DNA from: Mycobacterium celatum | Lineage (GTDB): Bacteria; Actinomycetota; Actinomycetes; Mycobacteriales; Mycobacteriaceae | Assembly: GCF_002101595.1 (NCBI RefSeq) | Contig: NZ_LQOM01000044.1 | Location: 1 to 64,000, forward strand | Direction: 5' to 3' | DNA length: 64,000 nucleotides | Part shown: positions 16,546 through 24,657 of the stretch, piece after piece | Layout: every line of letters starts with the position of its first letter | Numbering within the stretch: the stretch's first letter is position 1 | Position numbers and translations under genes: made by a program | Notes under the pieces: model-generated | What the model was told of the DNA's origin: nothing | Databases searched by the model: none | The model's input: only the letters and a program-made list of their open reading frames with translations

Positions 16546-17310
16546 ATGGACCACGTCACTTACGACAAGCAGGACCGCATCGCGACCATCACGCTGAACC
16601 GCCCAGAGGCGCGCAACGCGATCGACCCGGCTATGGATCAACGGCTGCGGCAGATTTGGGGGGACTTCGGCGACGACGACAACGTCGATGTGGCGATCCT
16701 GACCGGCGTCGGCACGGCATTCTGTGCCGGTGCCGACCGCAACACCTGGTTTGCGCAATGGCTCGACGCCGACGCCGCGGCCGTGCGCCGCAACGCCAAA
16801 GGCATCGGTTTCGGTGGCCTTACGCGGGGGATGCGCATTGCCAAGCCGGTGATCGGTGCGATCAACGGGTGGGCGCTGGGCGCGGGTTTGGAGCTGGCGC
16901 TGGCCTGCGACATCCGGATCGCCTCGGAGCAGGCGATGTTCGGCGCGCCACTGGTGGGCCTGGGTTTTCATCACGGCGACGGCGGCATTTCCCGGCTGGT
17001 CGACGCGTGCGGCGTGGCGGTCGCGCTGGATTTGGAACTCAGCGGCGAGCCGATCGACGCCGCGCGTGCATTGCAGGTCAATCTCGTCACCCGCATTGTT
17101 GCCCACGACGAGCTGATGAGCCACGCCCGGACTCTGGCGGAGCGGATCGCCGGTCACGAGCAGTCTGCGGTGCGCTCGGCCAAGCAGACCGTGCTCGACG
17201 TCGTCGGTCGGCGGCTGGGCGACCAACTCGAGTGCGAAGCCCTCAGCGCGTATGCGATCGAGGGCCAGACCGCGCGGCGCATCATCGAGTCCATCCCGAT
17301 GCGATCATGA
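16546..17310 (+). CDS. echA: Enoyl-CoA hydratase/isomerase family protein, catalytic Glu replaced
   Basis: This 254-residue crotonase-fold protein has the oxyanion-hole segments FCAGADRNTW and INGWALGAGLELALACD. Where hydratases carry Glu144 (the PE of QPEI) this protein has APLVGLG, and the Glu164 position (AMEM) reads ALDL, so one acid is lost and the other is Asp. It may be an isomerase, hydrolase or lyase rather than a hydratase. It overlaps the TetR gene downstream by 4 nt (ATGA) and has its own strong promoter upstream. Confidence 0.85.
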   Translation: MDHVTYDKQDRIATITLNRPEARNAIDPAMDQRLRQIWGDFGDDDNVDVAILTGVGTAFCAGADRNTWFAQWLDADAAAVRRNAKGIGFGGLTRGMRIAKPVIGAINGWALGAGLELALACDIRIASEQAMFGAPLVGLGFHHGDGGISRLVDACGVAVALDLELSGEPIDAARALQVNLVTRIVAHDELMSHARTLAERIAGHEQSAVRSAKQTVLDVVGRRLGDQLECEALSAYAIEGQTARRIIESIPMRS

Positions 17311-17879
17311 GCGCGCCCACGCGGGAACGCTTCTTGACCGCGGCTGCCGGACTGTTCCGCCGGCAGGGCTACAGCGGCACCGGGCTCAAACAAATCGTCA
17401 CGGAGAGCGGCGGTCCGATCGGCTCGCTGTACTACTTCTTTCCGGGCGGCAAGGAAGACCTTGCGCTGCAAGCCATTGCGCATACGGCCGAGCGCTACGA
17501 ACAGCTGCTCGACCGAGTGTTCGCCGAATCCGGTGATATCGGCCAGGCCGCGACCAAGTGGTTCGGCTGGGCGGCCCACGCTCTGGAAGAGTCCGACTTC
17601 GCCGATGGTTGCCCGATCGGGACTCTGGCCTGTGAGATCGCCAGCACCAACGAAAGTCTACGCCAGGCGAGCGAAGCGGTTTTCGACGCGTGGCGCTCGC
17701 GGGTAGCCGCCCAGCTGATCAGCGAGGGAGTCAAACCTGTCCGGGCACGCCGTCTCGCGATGTTCGCGCTGGCCAGCCTGGAAGGCGCAATCATGCTGAG
17801 CCGCAGCCAACGAAGCACCCGGCCGTTGCGCGACACCGGTCGCGTCGTCGCCGAAACACTTAGGGCTGCAACGGGTTAG
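17307..17879 (+). CDS. TetR-family regulator (LmrA/YxaF-like)
   Basis: This 190-residue protein has an N-terminal HTH (TRERFLTAAAGLFRRQGYSG, then IGSLYYFFPGGKEDLA) and a ligand domain with DGCPIGTLACEIAS, a motif of the LmrA/YxaF-type TetR C-terminal domain. It shares an operon with the enoyl-CoA hydratase through a 4-nt ATGA overlap and may control the promoter at 16520-16537. Its stop overlaps tail-to-tail with the MmcQ-like gene. Confidence 0.9.
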   Translation: MSAPTRERFLTAAAGLFRRQGYSGTGLKQIVTESGGPIGSLYYFFPGGKEDLALQAIAHTAERYEQLLDRVFAESGDIGQAATKWFGWAAHALEESDFADGCPIGTLACEIASTNESLRQASEAVFDAWRSRVAAQLISEGVKPVRARRLAMFALASLEGAIMLSRSQRSTRPLRDTGRVVAETLRAATG

Positions 17880-18235
17880 TTGTCGCCGAGCAGCCGACGC
17901 CGGTCCGTTCGTGGCAGACCACTCACCACCAGCTCGTAGGAGTGGTCGATCATCTCGCGAAGCTCGTCGTCGGCTATCGAACCGTCCAACTCGACGGTAT
18001 TCCAATGGCGCTTGTTCTGGTGATAGCCGGGCCGAACCGCGGGGTGTCGCACGCGCAGGTCCACGGCAATGTCCGGGTCGCACTTGAGGTTGACGCTGCC
18101 CGGATCGCCGCCCAATGACACCAGGGCAAACATGCGCCCGCCGACCTTGAACACCGCAACACCGTCTCCGAAGGGATAGTCCTCGACCGCTTCGGGAAGG
18201 CTTGCGCACATCGCGAGCACCTGGTCTCGCGTCAT
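17876..18235 (-). CDS. MmcQ/YjbR-like protein
   Basis: This 119-residue single-domain protein matches the YjbR/MmcQ pattern: an N-terminal LPEAVEDYPFGDGVAVFKVG, a central MFALVSL, and NLKCDPD followed by GYHQNKRHWNTVEL near the C-terminus. The fold is related to DNA-binding cysteine-type domains, but no reaction is established. It overlaps by 4 nt with the flavin-binding gene upstream of it, so both are products of one minus-strand operon headed by the TetR gene at 19280. Confidence 0.85.
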   Translation of the reverse strand: MTRDQVLAMCASLPEAVEDYPFGDGVAVFKVGGRMFALVSLGGDPGSVNLKCDPDIAVDLRVRHPAVRPGYHQNKRHWNTVELDGSIADDELREMIDHSYELVVSGLPRTDRRRLLGDN

Positions 18236-18678
18236 GTGGGGTTCGCGTAAATCCGGTTGGGGGAGATAAGAACTGCAGTTCGGCGCTCCTCACGCATCAC
18301 GCGGTCGTAGGTCGGCCAGTCGTCGTGGGTCCCGCCCGCTGCGGTGAAAATTTCGCGAAGCAGCAACCGCAGCCGCTCGTCATCGACATCGGGGTGGGGG
18401 TCGTCGGGTCCGATCAGTTCTGCCGTGCCTTCGACCGCGGCCCATTGCCAGCCGGCCTTGGCGACGACCGTTGCCCGCGGATCGACACGGAGGTGGGCCA
18501 GTTTGCGGGAGCCGCCGATAGCCACCAGCCCGACAACCGTCGCATCGGTCAACGGGTGTTGCAGCACACCGGCATTGACCACCGACGACTGGATGCTGCC
18601 ATCACGCCGCAACGTGCTGAACACGCATAGCCCGTGATCGGCTGACATCAGGTCGGCGAACGCGGAAAGCTCGGTCAT
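18232..18678 (-). CDS. Pyridoxamine-5'-phosphate-oxidase-like F420/FMN-binding protein
   Basis: This 148-residue split-barrel protein begins FADLMSADHGLCVFSTLRRD, then has KLAHLRVDPRATVVAKAG and WAAVEGTAELIGPDD. These mark the PPOX-like F420-binding family, abundant in mycobacteria and able to reduce unsaturated compounds or bind flavin. The ATG at 18678 is used because the longer open frame runs into the TetR gene. It lies 23 nt downstream of that TetR gene. Confidence 0.8.
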   Translation of the reverse strand: MTELSAFADLMSADHGLCVFSTLRRDGSIQSSVVNAGVLQHPLTDATVVGLVAIGGSRKLAHLRVDPRATVVAKAGWQWAAVEGTAELIGPDDPHPDVDDERLRLLLREIFTAAGGTHDDWPTYDRVMREERRTAVLISPNRIYANPT

Positions 18679-18701
18679 GATTGGGGTTCCCTTCCGGTTG
18701 G

Positions 18702-19280
18702 TCACGCACCCAGTGCGTCGATCCACTTCTCGAGGCGACGTGTTCGGCGAGCCATGAGCTCGGGTTCTGCCAGCGCGCTGGCCAGCACCGCGCTTCCCTG
18801 ATAGGCGCTGACCAACTCGATCGCAAGGTCGGGGGCGTCGCGCCGCCCCATGGCGCGAAACTGCTGCTCGGCCCACGCAAGGGGGATCTGCATGAGCGGC
18901 GCGGCAAGCGGGTCTGCCGTGTGCTTGGCCAGCTCCGAGCACAAAGTCCCGTGTGGGCAGCCGTATTGGGCCATCGAGTTTGCCTGCTCGGCCAGCAATC
19001 CGATCAAGCCCTTGAGCCGCCCCTTGGGGCTGCGATGCCGTCGCTCCAGTGCGGCGAGCGCCGACTCGATTTGATCTGCGCGCGCTCGCACGACAGCTGC
19101 GATGATGTCGTCTTTGGTCTTGAAGTAGTAGTAGACGTTGCCTACTGGCACGTCGGCCGCCTGGGCGATGTCGGCCAGCGTCGTGCGCGCCACGCCCTGG
19201 CGATACACCAACTCGCACGCGGCGGCCACCAACCGCTCTCGCTTGCCCGGTCGATTAGTTGTGGCCGCTGAGTTAGTCAT
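18702..19280 (-). CDS. TetR-family regulator
   Basis: This 192-residue protein has the HTH at residues 13-60 (RERLVAAACELVYRQGVART, then VPVGNVYYYFKTKDD) and an LmrA-like ligand domain with GCPHGTLCSELAKH. It heads a minus-strand operon with the PPOX-like and MmcQ-like genes. A 22-bp palindrome spans its own start codon, so it almost certainly represses itself. The oxidoreductase gene lies upstream on the same strand, ending 44 nt away, and is transcribed toward it. Confidence 0.9.
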   Translation of the reverse strand: MTNSAATTNRPGKRERLVAAACELVYRQGVARTTLADIAQAADVPVGNVYYYFKTKDDIIAAVVRARADQIESALAALERRHRSPKGRLKGLIGLLAEQANSMAQYGCPHGTLCSELAKHTADPLAAPLMQIPLAWAEQQFRAMGRRDAPDLAIELVSAYQGSAVLASALAEPELMARRTRRLEKWIDALGA

Positions 19281-19291
19281 CTCACTAACTC
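19270..19291. promoter_or_regulatory. TetR self-operator overlapping the start codon
   Basis: GAGTTAGT and ACTAACTC form perfect 8-bp arms around a 6-bp spacer. The left arm lies inside the first codons of the TetR gene and the spacer includes its ATG. Binding here would block initiation. The site is specific to this gene; no second copy was noticed. Confidence 0.55.
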
Positions 19292-19324
19292 ACGATAGAA
19301 CAGAGCGTCGTCAGGAGCCAGGTA

Positions 19325-20326
19325 CTACTCGTACCGCACGGTGACGTTCGCCGTATCCGGCACGCCCTGGCAGGTCAGGATGTAGCCGTCGGCCACCTCG
19401 TCCTCCTCGAGCGCGTCGTTGACCCGCATCGTCGCGCTGCCCTCGGTGAGCCTGGCCATGCACGTCCCGCAGTTGCCGGCCTCGCAGCTGAACGGCGGCG
19501 CCAGCCCGGCCCGTCGCGCGCTTTCCAGCAGTGTCTCACCGGCGACGCGGGGCACCGAAACCTTCTTGCGCTCAAGGTAAATCGTCACCGTGCCGCCCGC
19601 CTCGGCGCTGTCGACAGCAGCCGGCGGCTTAGTCGGCGGCGTCGCGTCGAAGTCTTCGACGAACACCCGCCCCGGCCCCGGCAGCGCGGAGCGCACCACG
19701 GCCATGAAGCCCTCGGGCCCGCACACGTAGTTGTCGGCGTCGGCGTCGGAGCCGACGAAGTCGCTCACCGCGGCCGCGTCGATCAGCCCGTGCTCGGCGT
19801 CGAGATGACGCACCACCGACAACCGGCCCGGGTAGCGTTCGACAAGCTCGTCCATCACCGCGTCGAAGATCACCGACGCCCGATCGCGGTCGGCGCACAG
19901 CACCCGCACCGAGCGGTCCGTCGTCGCCAATGCGCTCTTGGCCAGCGACAGGATCGGGGTGACACCGCTGCCGCCGGCGAAGGCCAGCAACGGCGCGGCG
20001 GTCGGCGTCAGGCAGAACGTTCCGGCCGCGCGCGTCATCGTCAGCTCGTCGCCCTCGGAAACGTTGTCGATCAGCCAGTTGGACACCTTGCCGCCGGGTA
20101 CCCGCTTGACCGTGGTCATCAGCTCGGCGTCGGCCTCCGGCGCGCTGGACATCGAATACGACCGGTACAGCTGCTCGCCGTCGACGCTGACCCGGAAGGT
20201 GCAGAACTGGCCAGCGCGGTAGGAAAAGGGCTGGTCATGGGGCTCGAGCACGAAGGTCCGCGCGTCGGCGGTCTCCTCGATGATCCGGGTCACCGTCGCC
20301 TGGTGAAACGCGTGCAGCTCCGCCAT
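19325..20326 (-). CDS. Ferredoxin-NAD(P)H reductase, KshB/phenol-hydroxylase-reductase type
   Basis: This 333-residue three-domain electron-transfer protein has an FAD-binding barrel with YRSYSMSSAP (about residue 60), an NAD-binding domain with LLAFAGGSGVTPILSL and NYVCGPEGFM, and a C-terminal plant-type [2Fe-2S] domain with FSCEAGNCGTCMARL plus a later Cys in ILTCQG. The order FAD-NAD-Fe2S is that of KshB, reductase of 3-ketosteroid 9-alpha-hydroxylase, and similar Rieske partners. No Rieske oxygenase is in the window, so its partner is elsewhere. It is divergent from fadD across the palindrome at 20361. The ATG at 20326 follows GGAAGGGGG. Confidence 0.9.
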   Translation of the reverse strand: MAELHAFHQATVTRIIEETADARTFVLEPHDQPFSYRAGQFCTFRVSVDGEQLYRSYSMSSAPEADAELMTTVKRVPGGKVSNWLIDNVSEGDELTMTRAAGTFCLTPTAAPLLAFAGGSGVTPILSLAKSALATTDRSVRVLCADRDRASVIFDAVMDELVERYPGRLSVVRHLDAEHGLIDAAAVSDFVGSDADADNYVCGPEGFMAVVRSALPGPGRVFVEDFDATPPTKPPAAVDSAEAGGTVTIYLERKKVSVPRVAGETLLESARRAGLAPPFSCEAGNCGTCMARLTEGSATMRVNDALEEDEVADGYILTCQGVPDTANVTVRYE

Positions 20327-20360
20327 TGCCACCCCCTTCCATACTTGCGTTCTTCATTGC

Positions 20361-20377
20361 AGAGAATAGTATTCTCT
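20361..20377. promoter_or_regulatory. Perfect palindromic operator AGAGAATA-G-TATTCTCT
   Basis: Perfect 8-bp arms lie around one central base, midway between the divergent starts of the reductase gene (20326) and fadD (20399). A near-copy with two mismatches lies at 25526-25542 in the divergent promoter between the SDR and thiolase genes. The shared sequence points to one repressor, probably TetR-type, for both promoters. Confidence 0.65.
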
Positions 20378-20398
20378 CAAACTGATAGGATCTTCTCA

Positions 20399-21817
20399 AT
20401 GCTTGGACGGGACGCCCGCGAGCCCACCGCGCTCGTGTTCGAGGAGCGCAGCTATAGCCTGCCGCGCCTCGACGCGCTGGCCGACGGCCTGGCGTCCACG
20501 CTGCGTAAAAGAGGAGTGACGGCGGGCGAGCGGGTGGCCCTGATGGCGTCGAACCGGCCCGAGTTCGTCGTCGCGCTGCACGCCGTCTGGCGGCTGGCCG
20601 CGGCGGTGGTGCTGGTCAGCCCGGCCTGGAAGCGTACCGAGGTCGAGCATGCGTTGGGCCTGACGAACCCGTCCCATGCGGTCGGGGACCACCCGGTGCT
20701 CGCGGACCTGATGCCGATGTTGCACCTCGACGAGCCGATAACACCCGGACAGCCGGCGTCCGGGTCACCACCACGGGACACCGATGCGCTACTGGTGTTC
20801 AGCTCGGGCACCACCGGGCTACCCAAAGCCGTTCGGCACACCCATGCGTCGTTGTGCGCCGCCGTGCGGCACTGGCGTAGCGCGCTGCAGTTGACGTCGC
20901 GTGACCGCATCCAAATCGCCACGCCCCCATCGCATATCCTCGGGCTGCTCAACATCGTCACCGCGCTCGAGACCGGTGTGTGGATGCGGCTACACCGCCG
21001 GTTCGACGTCGACACCATGCTGCGGCACATCGAGGCCGACCGCATCACCGTCGAGATAGCCGTTGCCCCAATAGCATTGGCGCTCGCATCGCATCCACAG
21101 CTGGAGTCCTATGACCTGTCGTCGCTGCGGTTCATCATGTGGGGCGCCACCCCGGTCAGCCGAGCCGTCGCCGAAACCGTGACCCGGCGCACCGGTGTCG
21201 GGTGGGTGCCCGCTTACGGCACAACCGAGTTGCCCGTCATTGCCTGCAACCCGCTCGACGGTGCGCGGCTGGATTCGGTCGGGCGGCCGGTGCCCGGCGT
21301 CGAGGTGCGGGTGGCGTCGCTGGACACCGCTGAGCCCGTTGGCCCTGGCGAGGTCGGCGAGATCCAGGCCCGCTCGGAGTCGCTGATGGCCGGCTACCTG
21401 CCGTGCGCTGCCACGCGAGATGCGTTGTGCGATGGCTGGTATCGCACCGGCGACGTCGGCTACCTTGACGGCGGCGGCTGGCTGCGGATCACCGACCGGT
21501 CCAAGGAGATGATCAAGGTGCGCGGGTTCCAGGTCGCGCCCGCGGAAATCGAGCAGGTGTTGCACGCCCATCCGGCCGTCAAGGACTGCGCGGTGTTCGG
21601 CGTTCCGGACGGGGTGAACGGGGAGGCAATCGTCGCCGCCGTCGCCACCAACCGTCCGACGGACGCCGCGGAACTCATCACCCGGGTGGCGGAGCAGCTG
21701 GCGTCGTACAAACGGCTGAGCCGCGTGGTGTTCGTGTCCGATATTCCTCGGCTGCCTTCGGGCAAGGTGCTGCGCCGAGTGCTGAAGGAGAAGTATGGAT
21801 GTCCGTCTGACGGCTGA
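20399..21817 (+). CDS. fadD: Acyl-CoA synthetase (AMP-forming)
   Basis: This 472-residue adenylate-forming enzyme has the P-loop-like motif SSGTTGLPKAVRHTH (about residue 137), the motif YGTTELPV, the hinge region GWYRTGDVGYLDG and ITDRSKEMIKVRGFQV, and the catalytic Lys region LPSGKVLRR near the end. It activates a carboxylic acid with ATP and CoA and begins the beta-oxidation set that follows. It is a little shorter than average FadD because the N-terminal portion is compact. The ATG at 20399 sits 22 nt after the palindrome, and the 3' end overlaps fadE by 23 nt. Confidence 0.9.
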   Translation: MLGRDAREPTALVFEERSYSLPRLDALADGLASTLRKRGVTAGERVALMASNRPEFVVALHAVWRLAAAVVLVSPAWKRTEVEHALGLTNPSHAVGDHPVLADLMPMLHLDEPITPGQPASGSPPRDTDALLVFSSGTTGLPKAVRHTHASLCAAVRHWRSALQLTSRDRIQIATPPSHILGLLNIVTALETGVWMRLHRRFDVDTMLRHIEADRITVEIAVAPIALALASHPQLESYDLSSLRFIMWGATPVSRAVAETVTRRTGVGWVPAYGTTELPVIACNPLDGARLDSVGRPVPGVEVRVASLDTAEPVGPGEVGEIQARSESLMAGYLPCAATRDALCDGWYRTGDVGYLDGGGWLRITDRSKEMIKVRGFQVAPAEIEQVLHAHPAVKDCAVFGVPDGVNGEAIVAAVATNRPTDAAELITRVAEQLASYKRLSRVVFVSDIPRLPSGKVLRRVLKEKYGCPSDG

Positions 21818-22694
21818 ACAACAGCAACTGCGCGACGCCGCCGCCAAACTGGCCGACGACCTTGGACCCGGATCGGTTCAGGCGCTCGAGGACGGCGAGC
21901 GAATCGCGCGGCTGGACAAGCAGATTGCGGCGACGGGCTGGCGGTCGCTGCGCTCCGACGGCGCCTCCGGCGTCGAGGTGGCGATCGTCGCCGAGGAATT
22001 CGGTCGCGGGCTGGTGGACGCGCCTTTCCTGGGTCCTGTGTTGGCCGACGAACTGGCCCGGCACGTCGGGGGCGATGCGGCGACGATTGCCTACGGCGAT
22101 CATGCGGTCGACGCGCGGGGATACCGAAGGGCGTTGCTCTTACGGGATAGGACGGTGTCGGCCGTCGACGTCGGCGACATCCGAGCCGGTGCCGATTTGA
22201 CCAGAGCCAACGCCGGTCTGAAGGGGACGGCGGTGCCCCTCGGCGAGGTATCTGCCGGCGCCGCCGGACGATGGCTGGCGCTGGCGCTGGCCGCCACGTC
22301 GGCGGACCTGGTCGGCGCCGCGCGGGGAGCGCACACTTTGGCCTGTGACTACGCGAAAATCCGTGAGCAGTACGGCAAACCGATCGGCTCGTATCAGGCC
22401 GTCGCCCATCTGCTGGCCGAAAGCCTTGCGCTGATCGAGGGCTCGGTGAGCGTATTGCGGCATGCCGCCTGGGCGGTCGACGAACTCGACCTCGCTGACG
22501 CCATCCGGGCGGCCCGCGTGGCCAAGATCTACTGTGCGCGCGCCGCGCAAACCGTCTGCGAGACCGCAATTCAGGTGCACGGTGGTATCGGCAATACCTG
22601 GGAGTGCCTGGCGCATGTCTTCTTGCGGCGTGCTCTGACATCCACCGAGCTGTGGCCCGTGAAGCTGGAGGAGATCGACATTGGACTTTCGTGA
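21795..22694 (+). CDS. fadE: Acyl-CoA dehydrogenase, short partner subunit
   Basis: This 299-residue protein has an acyl-CoA dehydrogenase N-terminal helix (VRLTAEQQQLRDAAAKLADD) and the C-terminal four-helix bundle (YAKIREQYGKPIGSYQAVAH, then AIQVHGGIGNTWE). The central beta domain is much reduced compared with the usual 380-400 residues. Short FadE proteins encoded beside a full-length FadE are known to form alpha2-beta2 heterotetramers that act on steroid side chains in mycobacteria (ChsE1-ChsE2). It overlaps the second fadE by 14 nt, which fits obligate partners. Confidence 0.85.
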   Translation: MDVRLTAEQQQLRDAAAKLADDLGPGSVQALEDGERIARLDKQIAATGWRSLRSDGASGVEVAIVAEEFGRGLVDAPFLGPVLADELARHVGGDAATIAYGDHAVDARGYRRALLLRDRTVSAVDVGDIRAGADLTRANAGLKGTAVPLGEVSAGAAGRWLALALAATSADLVGAARGAHTLACDYAKIREQYGKPIGSYQAVAHLLAESLALIEGSVSVLRHAAWAVDELDLADAIRAARVAKIYCARAAQTVCETAIQVHGGIGNTWECLAHVFLRRALTSTELWPVKLEEIDIGLS

Positions 22695-23763
22695 CTCGGC
22701 GGCCGAAGCCGCCTTCCGCGACCGGCTGCGATCCTGGCTTGCGTTGCACGCCAAGGAGTTTGCAACCTCGGGCGACGAGTACTGGACCCGCCAGGGTGAA
22801 TGGCATCGCGCCCTGTATCAGGGCGGCTTCTTCGGCTTGTCGTGGCCGCGCGAATACGGCGGACAGGAGCTACCGCCGGTCTACGACGTCATCGTCGACG
22901 AAGAACTGGCCCGCGCCGGCGCGCCGCCGCGGCCCAGCCTCGGCTATCTCGTGGTGGGGCTGGGCCGACACGGCAGCAAGGAACTGCAGCGGCGCTTCCT
23001 GCCCGGCATGATCGACGGCACCGAGCGGTGGTGCCAGGGCTTTTCCGAGCCCGGCGCCGGCTCGGATCTCGCGTCGCTGACCACCACCGCCACCCGCGAC
23101 GGCGACAACTACGTGGTACACGGACACAAGATCTGGACCAGCTACTCCGACGTCGCCGACTGGTGTCTGCTGCTGGCCCGCACCGACCCGGACGCACCCA
23201 GACACAAGGGCCTGTCGGCGTTCGTCATCGCGATGAAACAGCCTGGCGTACAGCAACGTCCGCTTCGGATGATCAACGGCGTCACCACCGAGTTCGGCCA
23301 GGTGTTCTTCGACGGTGCGACGGTGCCCGCTGACCAGATGGTCGGCGCTCCCGGCGAGGGCTGGGCGATCGCCATGACGGTGGTGGGACACGAACGCGAA
23401 CCGTCGACGCTGGGCTACGCGGCCCGCTACGGCAAACTCGTGCGGGAAATGGCTGCGCGCTGCGACGGCCCGCCGTCGCCCGAATTATCCTGGGCCGCAG
23501 TACAAACCGAGATGCTGACCCACCACGTGCGCCGACGGCTGTCCGAACAACTCGACGGCGTGTCGCACGGATCGGACGGCTCGCTGGACAAGCTGCTGAT
23601 GACCTGGGTAGAGCAGTCCGTCGGCCACGCCGCGCTGGCTGTCGGCGGCACCGAGGATCCCGACCTGCTCAGCGCCTACCTGTACAGCCGGGCGCAAAGC
23701 GTAATGGGCGGGACATCGCAAATCCAGAAGAACATCATCGCCTCACGAATCTTGGGATTGTAG
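22681..23763 (+). CDS. fadE: Acyl-CoA dehydrogenase, full-length partner subunit
   Basis: This 360-residue protein has the complete acyl-CoA dehydrogenase pattern: GFFGLSWPREYGG, the flavin-binding CQGFSEPGAGSDLASL, KIWTSYSDVADW in the beta domain, and the C-terminal SVMGGTSQIQKNIIASRILG. It begins at TTG 22681 inside the preceding fadE gene. Together the pair should oxidise an acyl-CoA made by the FadD upstream, passing electrons to ETF. Its stop codon touches the tandem repeat that separates it from echA. Confidence 0.9.
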   Translation: MDFRDSAAEAAFRDRLRSWLALHAKEFATSGDEYWTRQGEWHRALYQGGFFGLSWPREYGGQELPPVYDVIVDEELARAGAPPRPSLGYLVVGLGRHGSKELQRRFLPGMIDGTERWCQGFSEPGAGSDLASLTTTATRDGDNYVVHGHKIWTSYSDVADWCLLLARTDPDAPRHKGLSAFVIAMKQPGVQQRPLRMINGVTTEFGQVFFDGATVPADQMVGAPGEGWAIAMTVVGHEREPSTLGYAARYGKLVREMAARCDGPPSPELSWAAVQTEMLTHHVRRRLSEQLDGVSHGSDGSLDKLLMTWVEQSVGHAALAVGGTEDPDLLSAYLYSRAQSVMGGTSQIQKNIIASRILGL

Positions 23764-23876
23764 GAGTGATCGCGAACGCGGGCGAAGCCCGGGTGAAGCG
23801 GGTCACGACCATAAAGGGAGGAGTGATCGCGAACGCGGGCGAAGCCCGGGTGAAGCGGGTCACGACCATAAAAGGA
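23763..23876. repeat. Tandem 57-bp intergenic repeat, two copies
   Basis: Two copies of a 57-bp unit (23763-23819 and 23820-23876) differ at one base near the 3' end. Each unit has a short hairpin CGGGCGAAGCCCG and outer GTGA/TCAC ends. The first copy begins at the fadE stop codon and the second ends in AAAGGA, giving echA its ribosome-binding site. Position and layout resemble mycobacterial interspersed repetitive units (MIRU), which sit between operon genes and vary in copy number. Confidence 0.7.
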
Positions 23877-23883
23877 GTCTGAC

Positions 23884-24651
23884 GTGTACGACATGCCGCC
23901 GGAAATCGACGTTTGCGCCGACGGGCCACTGCGCATCATCACGCTGAACCGGCCCGAAGCGCTCAACGCGGTCAACGACGACCTGCACAACGGGCTGGCG
24001 CGGCTGTGGCAGCGGATGAGCGACGACCGGACGGCGCGCGCCGCCGTGATCACCGGTAGCGGCCGGGCCTTCTCGGCCGGCGGCGACTTCCACTACCTGG
24101 CCGAGTTGGCGCAGGACGCCGACCTGCGGGCCAAGACCATCGCCGACGGTCGCGAAATCGTGCTGGGGATGGCACGCTGCCGAATCCCGGTGGTAGCAGC
24201 GGTGAATGGCCCGGCTGTCGGGCTTGGCTGCAGCCTGGTCGCCTTGAGCGACATTGTCTACATTGCCGAGGAGGCCTACTTGGCCGATCCGCATGTGCAG
24301 GTCGGGCTGGTCGCGGCCGACGGTGGACCGCTGACCTGGCCGCTGCACATCAGCCTGCTGCTGGCCAAGGAGTACGCGCTGACCGGTGTGCGGATCTCCG
24401 CACAGCGGGCCGTCGAGCTCGGGCTGGCCAACCATTTGGCCGATGATCCCGTCGCCGAGGCGGTGGCCTGCGCCAAGCGGATCATGGAACTGCCACAGCA
24501 GGCCGTCGAGAGCACCAAGCGGGTGCTCAACGTGCATCTCGAACGCGCGGTGCTGGCCACCCTGGACTTCGCGCTGACTGCCGAGAACCAGTCTTTCCAG
24601 ACAGAGGACTTCCGCTCGATCGTCGCCAAGCTGACCGCCGGCAAGAACTGA
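23884..24651 (+). CDS. echA: Enoyl-CoA hydratase/isomerase family protein
   Basis: This 255-residue crotonase-fold protein has SGRAFSAGGDFHYL and VNGPAVGLGCSLVALSD forming the oxyanion hole. At the first catalytic Glu position it has His (DPHVQVGL), while the second Glu is kept in LLAKEYALTG; an Asp occurs in VAADGG. This resembles a common mycobacterial EchA subtype whose reaction is uncertain. The GTG start follows a ribosome-binding site supplied by the upstream 57-bp repeat. It belongs to the fadD-fadE-fadE-echA operon and is convergent with the SDR gene. Confidence 0.9.
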   Translation: MYDMPPEIDVCADGPLRIITLNRPEALNAVNDDLHNGLARLWQRMSDDRTARAAVITGSGRAFSAGGDFHYLAELAQDADLRAKTIADGREIVLGMARCRIPVVAAVNGPAVGLGCSLVALSDIVYIAEEAYLADPHVQVGLVAADGGPLTWPLHISLLLAKEYALTGVRISAQRAVELGLANHLADDPVAEAVACAKRIMELPQQAVESTKRVLNVHLERAVLATLDFALTAENQSFQTEDFRSIVAKLTAGKN

Positions 24652-24657
24652 TGCCGC

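Noticed and set aside
16434..17879. Single 481-residue reading frame spanning echA and the TetR gene
   Set aside because: The first part is the wrong frame of echA (Arg-rich). Only the TetR portion from 17307 is real.
23763..23876. CRISPR-like repeat
   Set aside because: Two adjacent 57-bp copies without spacers and with no cas genes form a tandem repeat, not an array.
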